DNA from: Clostridia bacterium
GTDB taxonomy: Bacteria > Bacillota > Clostridia > Oscillospirales > CAG-272
DNA length: 64,000 bases
Assembly (NCBI GenBank): GCA_017504625.1
Contig: JAFVQU010000012.1
Coordinates: 24,518-88,517, forward strand
Direction: 5' to 3'
Shown here: positions 17,750 through 24,359 of the stretch, in pieces
Layout: each line of letters opens with the position of its first letter
Position numbering within the stretch: the first letter of the stretch is position 1
Notes under the pieces: model-generated
The model's database searches: none
Seen by the model: the letters and a program-made list of their open reading frames with translations, nothing else
Told to the model about the DNA's origin: nothing
Program-made: the position numbers and the translations under genes

Positions 17750-18241
17750 ATGGCAGAAGAAAAGAAAATAAGCACAGTTTGCTTTACAGGGCATCGAGAT
17801 ATAGACAAAAAATCGGCATTTAAGATACCCGCTCTGCTTAAGGCGCACCTCCGCAAATATATCGAGATGGGCGCATACCGTTTCCGCGTTGGCGGCGCGC
17901 TCGGCTTTGACACGGTAGCCGCGCTCTGCGTGCTTGAATTATTGCCCGAATATCCGCACCTTGAGCTTGAGCTGGTCATCCCCTGCCCCGAGCAGACGAA
18001 GGGCTGGAGTGACGAGTGCCGCAAGGTATACAATTACGTTATGGCAAACGCCAAAAAAGTAGAATGCGTAAGCGACCGATATACAAGCCACTGTATGTAC
18101 GACCGCAACCGCGCGCTCGTCGATAAAAGTCAGGTCTGCATCGCCTTTCTGCAAAAAAACACGGGCGGCACGGCGTATACCTTCGCCTACGCGCTGAAAA
18201 AAGGTCTTGAGGTAATAAATATTTACGACGAAATAAAATAA
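17750..18241 (+). CDS. SLOG family protein (YpsA/DUF1273-like)
   Basis: A 163-residue Rossmann-like SLOG protein. It opens with the strand VCFTGHRDI, has the nucleotide-loop-like GGALGFDTVAA near residue 50, and ends with CIAFLQKNTGGTAYTFAYAL, the second glycine-rich motif. SLOG proteins bind nucleotides or nucleotide derivatives, and many are predicted sensors in stress or conflict systems; YpsA itself is tied to cell division in Bacillus. The precise role here is unknown. ATG 17750 is preferred to GTG 17741 because AAGGGG lies at a proper distance. It is monocistronic, with a strong promoter and the terminator at 18240-18268. A second, divergent SLOG protein is at 55165-55632. Confidence 0.82.
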   Translation: MAEEKKISTVCFTGHRDIDKKSAFKIPALLKAHLRKYIEMGAYRFRVGGALGFDTVAALCVLELLPEYPHLELELVIPCPEQTKGWSDECRKVYNYVMANAKKVECVSDRYTSHCMYDRNRALVDKSQVCIAFLQKNTGGTAYTFAYALKKGLEVINIYDEIK

Positions 18242-18268
18242 AGGAGATACGTCCGTATCTCCTTTTTT
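18240..18268. terminator. bidirectional terminator
   Basis: AAAGGAGATAC-GTCC-GTATCTCCTTT followed by T-rich sequence. It separates the converging SLOG and FliB-like genes. Confidence 0.85.
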
Positions 18269-19184
18269 ATCTGAATGCAAATTCAAGCTTTATTTCTTCC
18301 GCGTTTTCCTCGGAATATTCAAGCTCCTCGGAAATTATCCTCGCGGGTAGGATAATATCGTCAACCGTCCTCGCGCCGTTCTTTGCGCAGAGTGAGGCAA
18401 GCAGACGCTCAAGCACAAGGCAAAGACCAAGCGATGACATAAAATCGTCAATATCCTCCGCCTCGGTACAGTGTCGGTATATGAAATATGCAAGCGCACG
18501 CTCAAGATAAACCTCGATTTTGCCATCTGTTGCGGGCGATAGTGAAAACGCTTCAAAATCATTTTTGTGGCTCTTGTCAAGATATTCAAGAGAGGCAAAA
18601 AGCTCACGCCAGCCGCGCTCGTCAAGAATATCGGGCGACACGCCGTATTCGCGCGAGAGCGCTTTCAATCTTTCAAGATACGGCAGGCTTTTATCGGAAA
18701 GAATTAAAAAAACCTTTTCCCTTTCGGCAAGCGCATCAAAACCGCGCTCCGAGCGGCATACGTCGCCGTCAAGCTCACCTATCTCGATAATATCAGAGTA
18801 GTTTTCCGAGGTCAACACCAATCTGCAAGCCTCCTCGCAGGCAATTCCAAGCCCTACCTCTTTGCCGCGCGAGGTGTCGTTATAAAAGCGCGGATGTTCA
18901 CGGCAAATATCACAGATATAGTCCTCGCCAAGACCTAAAATTATTTTACAAAGACCGTTCCCTGTGAGGTGCGGACATCTGTCACCGTCGCAAAGTCTGA
19001 AATGCGGAACCTCGCCGTCCTCAATGCTCGCTCTTATCGCGCCGCCAAGCTCGCCTTCAAGTGACTTATACTTTTCAAGGGTATTCTCGTCAACGTCGAT
19101 CTCCCAGCCGACACAGCAGCTGTGCTTGCATCTGTCGGCAACACACTTGAAGTCCTTATAATATTCGGGTGCGTAAAGCTTCAT
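18267..19184 (-). CDS. FliB-like lysine-N-methylase family protein
   Basis: A 305-residue protein with the cysteine-rich start of the FliB family: CVADRCKHSCCVGWEID near residue 15, then GDRCPHLTGNGLCKI and CDICREHPRFY by residue 100. This pattern resembles YkgJ-type metal (Fe-S or zinc) clusters. The family is named for Salmonella FliB, which methylates flagellin lysines, but no flagellar gene is in the window and many clostridial members occur in non-flagellated species, so the substrate is open. The start is ATG 19184 with GGAGAG upstream; a TTG at 19199 is less likely. The ribosome site overlaps the birA stop, so the two genes are coupled. Confidence 0.8.
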   Translation of the reverse strand: MKLYAPEYYKDFKCVADRCKHSCCVGWEIDVDENTLEKYKSLEGELGGAIRASIEDGEVPHFRLCDGDRCPHLTGNGLCKIILGLGEDYICDICREHPRFYNDTSRGKEVGLGIACEEACRLVLTSENYSDIIEIGELDGDVCRSERGFDALAEREKVFLILSDKSLPYLERLKALSREYGVSPDILDERGWRELFASLEYLDKSHKNDFEAFSLSPATDGKIEVYLERALAYFIYRHCTEAEDIDDFMSSLGLCLVLERLLASLCAKNGARTVDDIILPARIISEELEYSEENAEEIKLEFAFR

Positions 19185-19188
19185 TTCA

Positions 19189-19965
19189 TCACTCTCCAAT
19201 TATCCGCACGCTGACAGAACCGCTTACTATCACCTCTCTGCTGCAGTCGGTGTCGATAATCAGTCCTCCGTCGTCACTAACGCCGAAAACCCTGCCAAAT
19301 CTCTCGCCGCCGTCAGCCATAGACAAAACAACGTCCTTGCCTTCAAGCATAAATCTTGCTCTGTATTCGTCCATATAGCTCTTGTCATCGGGATTTTTCG
19401 CGTGCGCAAGCAACTTTTTTACTATCAGAGAAATCAGAGTGGCATCCTTTGCCTCAAGCTCACCTATCGACGACGCTATCTCTTTTATTTCATCAGGGAA
19501 ATCACCGTCACCGATATTAATTCCAACTCCAACCGCAACGGCGTATCCAACGCTCGTTTGCCATCCCTCGACCAAGATGCCCGACACCTTGCCTGATTCG
19601 TCAAAGATATCGTTTACCCACTTTATTCGCATTTTTTTGCCGCATATTTTCTCAATAGAGGTGGCAACCGCAACCGCGGCGTGAGTCGTGACACAGACCG
19701 CATTGCCGATCCCGTCGGCAAAATAAAGCAATGTCATATATATCCCTTTGTCACGGCGGCTTACAAAGCTTCTGCCCACTCTGCCCCTGCCCGCGCTCTG
19801 CTCGTTCGCAACGAATAGCACGGGGGCACTATTCTCTGCCTTTGCGGCATATCTTTTTGCCTCATTATTGGTCGAATCAATAACGTCGTATATCTTTATT
19901 TCAAGCGCACCGTCCGAGATCTGCTCTTTGATGCTTTTTTCAAGCTTTATGTAAGATAAGCTCAC
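19189..19965 (-). CDS. birA: biotin--[acetyl-CoA-carboxylase] ligase
   Basis: A 258-residue class I biotin protein ligase that activates biotin as biotinyl-AMP and attaches it to carboxyl-carrier domains. Visible motifs are the N-terminal VIDSTNNEAKRYA, the adenylate-binding GRGRVGRSFVS, and KWVNDIF in the core, followed by a small C-terminal beta domain. There is no N-terminal helix-turn-helix, so it cannot act as a biotin repressor. The start is GTG 19965, supported by GGAGG 7 bases upstream. It has a consensus promoter at 19999-20027 and leads into the FliB-like gene. Confidence 0.9.
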   Translation of the reverse strand: MSLSYIKLEKSIKEQISDGALEIKIYDVIDSTNNEAKRYAAKAENSAPVLFVANEQSAGRGRVGRSFVSRRDKGIYMTLLYFADGIGNAVCVTTHAAVAVATSIEKICGKKMRIKWVNDIFDESGKVSGILVEGWQTSVGYAVAVGVGINIGDGDFPDEIKEIASSIGELEAKDATLISLIVKKLLAHAKNPDDKSYMDEYRARFMLEGKDVVLSMADGGERFGRVFGVSDDGGLIIDTDCSREVIVSGSVSVRIIGE

Positions 19966-19998
19966 AACCGCGCCTCCGTTTCCAAAAATTATAAGAGT

Positions 19999-20027
19999 AT
20001 TATATCATTTCCTCCCCGTTTTGTCAA
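19999..20027 (-). promoter_or_regulatory. sigma-A promoter of birA
   Basis: TTGACA (20027-20022) and TATAAT (20004-19999) on the minus strand with a 17-bp spacer. Confidence 0.85.
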
Positions 20028-20063
20028 ATCTGCAGAAAGATGCGAAAAGTTTTCAATTTGGAC

Positions 20064-20092
20064 TTGATTTTAAAGACTAAATCCATTATTAT
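20064..20092 (+). promoter_or_regulatory. sigma-A promoter of the secreted PPIase gene
   Basis: TTGATT at 20064-20069 and TATTAT at 20087-20092 with a 17-bp spacer. Confidence 0.6.
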
Positions 20093-20144
20093 ATAGTAGT
20101 GACGTTTTGAAATATAACTTTTAAATACAGAAAGGTAAAATCCA

Positions 20145-21446
20145 ATGAACAAGTTTTTAAAAATTATAGCGCTTCTTCTCTCGATAGTGCTTTGCGCGGC
20201 ATCACTTGTGTCCTGCTTTGACAAAGGATCAGATGAAACCGGCTCGAATAGCGAATCAAGCTCGGTCGGCGAGAGTGAGTCCGAGAGCGAATCCTCAAGC
20301 GAAAGCGAATCAACCAACAACGAAGGCAGCACTACAGACGAAAGATTTGACTACGCTAACACCGATCTTTCAAAATATATCACGGTTGATCCCGAGATAT
20401 ACAAGAATCTCACGCTCAATATTGACGCAAAATATGAGGTTACAACCGAATTGCTTGAAAAATACATAGCCGAGATCGTATCGAATTACCCCGACATAAA
20501 AGAGGTTACCGACCGTCCCGTTGTCGAGGGCGACACGGTATACATCTACTACGAGGGCTACATTGACGGAGAGCTTTTCGCGGGCGGATCAAATATGTCC
20601 GACTCAGCCCCCTATCCGCTCACCATCGGCTCGGGCGATTTTATTCCCGGGTTTGAGGACGGACTTATCGGCGTTATCCCCTCCGAAACCTCAAGAGAAA
20701 ATCCCACAAAGGTGTTCACCAAGTTCCCCGACAACTACGGCAATGCCGGCGTTGCGGGCAAGGAAGCGATCTTCAAGGTAGTCGTTGAGTATATCGGCGA
20801 GGAGGTTCCCGCAGAATTTGGCGAGGAGTTCGTGATTAAGAATTTCAAATTAGATCCTGCAAACGGCGACGTGGTAGAGCAGTTCAGAAATCTCGCCATT
20901 GAGGACTTGGCCGCATCGTTCCGCAGCGTTGCGCTTCAGGAGATATACAAAAATCTTGACGGCAAGTTTGAGGTTATCGAATACCCGCAGACAGAGGTTG
21001 ATTACCATTTTGATTACTACAAGTCGCAGTTTGAGGCTACATACCAGCAGTATCTTCCCTATTTCTCATCAATGGGTCTGAGCTTTGAGAATTTTGACGA
21101 ATTTGCCTGCTACTACGTAGGTATTGAGGCTGGCGGAGATTGGCAAGCTGCGGTGCTAAATCAGTGCCGTCTGTACGTTGAAGAGTCACTTTACGTTTAC
21201 GGCATCGTTCAAAAAGAGGGCTCCGTTATTGACCAGAAGAGATACGACCAGAGCCTTGAATACTTGACCAACTACTATATCATGTATTATCAGAACGCAT
21301 ACGGCTACACCTTCTCCGCCGAGCAAATACAGTCCATGATAAGCGTAGAGGCCGTCATCGAGCACGCGACAAACGAGCTTTTCCTTGACATCATCCTTGA
21401 AAACGCGACTATAAATTACGTGACCTACGTTGAAGGACTTAATTAA
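20145..21446 (+). CDS. FKBP/trigger-factor-like peptidyl-prolyl isomerase lipoprotein
   Basis: A 433-residue exported lipoprotein. Residues 1-23 are a lipoprotein signal peptide (basic start, LLLSIVLCAASLVSC, lipobox Cys at about 24). A low-complexity Ser/Glu linker follows (to about 60). Residues about 125-215 form an FKBP-type domain (EGDTVYIYYEGYIDG, then PLTIGSGDFIPGFEDGLIGV), and the C-terminal 200 residues are helical, as in trigger factor. Trigger factor is cytosolic and ribosome-bound; this version should work outside the membrane, assisting folding of secreted proteins much as PrsA does. That role is inference. AGAAAGGT lies before the ATG; it is monocistronic. Confidence 0.82.
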   Translation: MNKFLKIIALLLSIVLCAASLVSCFDKGSDETGSNSESSSVGESESESESSSESESTNNEGSTTDERFDYANTDLSKYITVDPEIYKNLTLNIDAKYEVTTELLEKYIAEIVSNYPDIKEVTDRPVVEGDTVYIYYEGYIDGELFAGGSNMSDSAPYPLTIGSGDFIPGFEDGLIGVIPSETSRENPTKVFTKFPDNYGNAGVAGKEAIFKVVVEYIGEEVPAEFGEEFVIKNFKLDPANGDVVEQFRNLAIEDLAASFRSVALQEIYKNLDGKFEVIEYPQTEVDYHFDYYKSQFEATYQQYLPYFSSMGLSFENFDEFACYYVGIEAGGDWQAAVLNQCRLYVEESLYVYGIVQKEGSVIDQKRYDQSLEYLTNYYIMYYQNAYGYTFSAEQIQSMISVEAVIEHATNELFLDIILENATINYVTYVEGLN

Positions 21447-21448
21447 AT

Positions 21449-21476
21449 AAAAAAAGCGGCTGTGCCGCTTTTTTTA
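21449..21476. terminator. bidirectional terminator
   Basis: AAAAAGCGGC-TGT-GCCGCTTTTT with flanking A and T tracts, between the converging PPIase and queT genes. Confidence 0.88.
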
Positions 21477-22013
21477 TTTGAATATTTTACGCAAGGCATT
21501 CTCTGTTCCAAGCAAAAGGATCGCGCCGAGTATTCCCGACGAGATTATCTCGCCTATACCGACCATGAGAAAATAGAATGGCAAAATCGCCGCAGTCTGC
21601 TCGCTTGGTACGGTGTAGCAAACATACACCACAAAGGAAACTATCACTGTGTTTGCGATTATGTTTGGAAGTGTGCAGAATATTTTTGCCGCCTTACCCT
21701 TGCTCAATCTGCCGATCAGATATGCTCCGAGCGCGCCTATAAAGGTCGCGACGGGGCCAAGCAGAATGTCAAGCGGCGCACAGCCTGTCAGAAGGTTTGC
21801 AAGCAAGCAGCCAAGAGTGACTCCCGGTATCGCCGCAGGCGTTATAAACGCGAGGGATACGAGTGTTTCGGAAAAGCGTATCTGTATCGCGCCCTTGTCA
21901 AGTCCGAGCGCCATTGCAAGATATGTAAGCCGAACGTAAAGGACGGCGATTATCGCCGCGCAGCACAGCCATAAAATACGCTTGTGTGTGTTGTTGGTTT
22001 TCAAGCTTTTCAT
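21474..22013 (-). CDS. queT: ECF transporter S component, QueT family
   Basis: A 179-residue membrane protein with about six hydrophobic segments. The pieces IQIRFSETL and AAIPGVTLGCLLANLLTG, followed by PLDILLGPVATFIGA, match the QueT (DUF988) S components that bind queuosine precursors for uptake by an energy-coupling-factor transporter. The preQ1-I riboswitch directly upstream (22067-22110) supports this independently. No EcfA, EcfA' or EcfT gene is in the window, so it must share a module encoded elsewhere. The ATG at 22013 lacks a clear ribosome site; an in-frame TAG lies 9 bases before it, so the start cannot be further upstream. It follows folC by about 107 bp. Confidence 0.88.
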   Translation of the reverse strand: MKSLKTNNTHKRILWLCCAAIIAVLYVRLTYLAMALGLDKGAIQIRFSETLVSLAFITPAAIPGVTLGCLLANLLTGCAPLDILLGPVATFIGALGAYLIGRLSKGKAAKIFCTLPNIIANTVIVSFVVYVCYTVPSEQTAAILPFYFLMVGIGEIISSGILGAILLLGTENALRKIFK

Positions 22014-22066
22014 TTGTTTTTTCTACGGAATTTTATTCCGCGCTACCTGCGCGACGGCAGACAGCT

Positions 22067-22110
22067 CTCCTTAGTTTTATTTATAGTGAGGATGGTTTCG
22101 AACTCACTTT
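22067..22110 (-). promoter_or_regulatory. preQ1-I riboswitch
   Basis: On the minus strand, stem GTGAG/CTCAC (22107-22086) encloses the loop TTCGAAACCATC, followed by TATAAATAAAACTAAGGAG (22085-22067). The GTTC and ACCATC loop parts and the A-rich AAAACTAAGG tail match the class I preQ1 pseudoknot: the loop GTT can pair with AAC of the tail. It begins about 10 nt after the folC stop and precedes queT. The GGAG that the fold would hide is more than 50 nt from the queT ATG, so the control mechanism is not obvious. Confidence 0.85.
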
Positions 22111-22120
22111 ATTTATATAT

Positions 22121-23953
22121 TTATAGGTTTTTTAGTGCCTCGACGACCTCGCCGTACATGTAAAGCGAGCCAAGCGCAACGACGGGAAGATTTGTGTTCT
22201 CTGCCTCAGCCTTTGCCAATGCCATCGCGTCAGACACGCTCTCACAAGCGACGGCGTCAATCCCGAGCGAGATAAACTCGTCTGCATACTCCTTTGCAGG
22301 AAGCGCACGGGGATTGTCAGGCGCAAGGCAGAATACCTTTTGCGCGACCGTGGCGATTCGTGATGCCATATATCCGTGATCCTTGTCCGCCATAACTCCC
22401 GTTACAATAAGCACCTTGCCGTCTGAAAAATATTTTTCTATGCTCTCAACCGCCGCATCGATCCCCTCGGGATTATGTCCTCCGTCGGCAATAATAAGCG
22501 GCTCCTTCGATATTACCTCAAATCTTGCATGCCAGACGACCTTTTCAAGTCCCTCGCGTATTGCCCCCTCGCATACAGGAAATCCAAGCTCTCCGATCAA
22601 CGAAAGCGCGGTCAGCGAATTTCTCGCATTTATCGGCTGATAAGAGCCGAGAAGCGCAAGGCGCAGATTTTTATAACTCATATAGTCAAAATCCGTGCCT
22701 TCAAGCGAAATAGCATTTATTTTAAGGCTATCACGGTCTACCGTATGCATCGGCGCGCCCTTGTCGGCGGCAACGGCTCTTACAACACTCTCCGCCCTCT
22801 CGTCGTTTCCGCACCAGAGAACAGGAGCTCCCGCCTTGATTATCCCCGCCTTTTCCGCGGCGATCTCCTCAATCGTGTTTCCAAGTATTGATGTATGGTC
22901 GAGAGCTATGCCCGTGATGACCGACAAGATCGGAGTTTTTATTATATTGGTCGCGTCAAGTCTGCCGCCAAGACCGCATTCAAGCACTACTATATCGCAG
23001 TTATTTTTTGCAAAATAAAGGAAAGCAAGCGCGGTAATAAGCTCAAACTCGGTAGGCTTGTCCTTCATTTTATCGGCGATCGGCTTTATCACCTCGACAA
23101 GCTCGCAAAGCTCTGCCTTTGAAATGTTCTCGCCGTTAATTCTCATTCTCTCGCCAAATTCAAGGATATACGGCGAGGTGAAAAGTCCAACCTTATATCC
23201 CTGCGCTCTCAGGATCGCCTCAGTCATAGCGCAGAACGAGCCCTTGCCGTTAGTTCCCGCAACGTGAACGAATTTCAGCGAATCCTGCGGATTTCCAAGC
23301 TTTTCGCAAAGCTCTCTCACTCTCTCAAGACCGGGGTTACAGAACTGCCAGTTTGTCGAGTGGATGTATTCTATCGCTTCGTCGTATCTCATACGTCCTA
23401 CAAAAAGGTTGCCGTCCATAACCCGTCTTACAGATGCGTTCCTGTACATAATGCAGATAAGCGTTATCTCAAGCGGCGCGATAACCAAATAAAGAGGTAT
23501 TCTCCAAAGGACGAGAGCACCGTAATATGAATAAAGTCCTATCGGCTTGATTATCATCGAGCAGATGATATGAGCTATTGCCGCCGATACGATTATTCTC
23601 GCGCGCCCTCTTTTTTTGAAAACGTAGTGCGAAAGTGTACCCGAGATAACACCCATCATCGTCGCGCCCACCGTAACGATCAGGTTTATCGGGTATGCCT
23701 GCGGCGTCATAAGATAGCTGACTATATCACTTGCCGCGCCGACCACACCGCCGACGGCAGGGCCAAACATAATGCCTGCTAACAGTATCGGCAGATTTTC
23801 AAAGGTCACTCTGAAAAGTCCTACCCCAAAATTGAGAAAGCTTTTGCAAAAGATACCTATAACAACGCTCATAGCCGTGAGCATCGCCGCGATCGTCATT
23901 ACCGCAAGACTTCCAAAAAGCCCAATGCGGCTTCTTTTTCTGCTTTTTTGCAT
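22121..23953 (-). CDS. folC: fused folate ECF S component and folylpolyglutamate synthase (FolT-FolC)
   Basis: A 610-residue fusion. Residues about 1-170 are a six-helix ECF S component of the FolT type. From about residue 188 (MRYDEAIEYIH) to the end it is a full FolC (dihydrofolate/folylpolyglutamate synthase), with the P-loop HVAGTNGKGS near 229, then TSPYILEFGERM and DHTSILGNTIEEIAAEKAGI. FolT captures folate; FolC adds glutamates, which traps folate in the cell. Joining them couples entry to retention. The start is ATG 23953, with AAAGGAG 8 bases upstream; the ORF remains open to 24139, but that part is the riboswitch leader. It is controlled by the tetrahydrofolate riboswitch at 24025-24182. 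No ECF energising genes are near. Confidence 0.9.
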   Translation of the reverse strand: MQKSRKRSRIGLFGSLAVMTIAAMLTAMSVVIGIFCKSFLNFGVGLFRVTFENLPILLAGIMFGPAVGGVVGAASDIVSYLMTPQAYPINLIVTVGATMMGVISGTLSHYVFKKRGRARIIVSAAIAHIICSMIIKPIGLYSYYGALVLWRIPLYLVIAPLEITLICIMYRNASVRRVMDGNLFVGRMRYDEAIEYIHSTNWQFCNPGLERVRELCEKLGNPQDSLKFVHVAGTNGKGSFCAMTEAILRAQGYKVGLFTSPYILEFGERMRINGENISKAELCELVEVIKPIADKMKDKPTEFELITALAFLYFAKNNCDIVVLECGLGGRLDATNIIKTPILSVITGIALDHTSILGNTIEEIAAEKAGIIKAGAPVLWCGNDERAESVVRAVAADKGAPMHTVDRDSLKINAISLEGTDFDYMSYKNLRLALLGSYQPINARNSLTALSLIGELGFPVCEGAIREGLEKVVWHARFEVISKEPLIIADGGHNPEGIDAAVESIEKYFSDGKVLIVTGVMADKDHGYMASRIATVAQKVFCLAPDNPRALPAKEYADEFISLGIDAVACESVSDAMALAKAEAENTNLPVVALGSLYMYGEVVEALKNL

Positions 23954-24024
23954 AAAAAAACTCCTTTCCTCACAGCATAGGGCGGGAAAGAAGAAACAAG
24001 CAAAGCATATTTCTTGCGCCGTAT

Positions 24025-24182
24025 GAAGCGGGATGCAAGACCTTGACCGCAGTTGTTTGTTCGCAAGGCAGAATTTTGAAAAATTTTTGCCGTTTTCAAA
24101 CCGCCCGCGGTTTGAAAACAACCTTCGTCCGACAAGCAACTCCCCGTCCCGTCGGCACTTTACGCCAAAGTCTTTACTCTTC
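24025..24182 (-). promoter_or_regulatory. tetrahydrofolate (THF-I, folT) riboswitch
   Basis: On the minus strand the leader contains the conserved THF elements in order: GGCGTAAAGTGCC, GGGACGGGGAG, GGACGAAGG, then GGTCAAGGTC and TTGCATCCCGCTTC. Outer stem GAAG/CTTC closes it, GACTTTG pairs with CAAGGTC, and CCGAC pairs with GTCGG. Between GACGAAGG and the 3' part lies an unusually long arm (GTTGT/ACAAC base with an inner hairpin TTTTCAAACCGC/GCGGTTTGAAAA). Its position before a FolT domain agrees with the ligand. The ribosome site of folT-folC is about 60 nt downstream. Confidence 0.87.
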
Positions 24183-24202
24183 TTTTTAAAATTTATACAT
24201 CA

Positions 24203-24230
24203 ATTATATCACTTTTTTATTCTTTGTCAA
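24203..24230 (-). promoter_or_regulatory. sigma-A promoter of folT-folC
   Basis: TTGACA (24230-24225) and TATAAT (24208-24203), spacer 16 bp, on the minus strand. The transcript start should fall about 15 nt before the riboswitch. Confidence 0.8.
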
Positions 24231-24291
24231 GAGCGTGATAAAAAATCTGTCTGTCCTCGAAAAATTTTTATCAAAATCACAGGTTTTGTTA

Positions 24292-24320
24292 TTGAAGACA
24301 CGCGGCGAATGTGTTATAAT
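24292..24320 (+). promoter_or_regulatory. sigma-A promoter of the MBOAT-DHHW operon
   Basis: TTGAAG at 24292-24297 and TATAAT at 24315-24320 with a 17-bp spacer, divergent from folT-folC. Confidence 0.75.
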
Positions 24321-24359
24321 TAATTCAGTGTTTTTACTTTAGCTTTTGGAGGATATTCA

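Noticed and set aside
23954-24139. In-frame 62-codon N-terminal extension of FolT-FolC
   Set aside because: The sequence is the THF riboswitch leader; the family start and ribosome site are at 23953.
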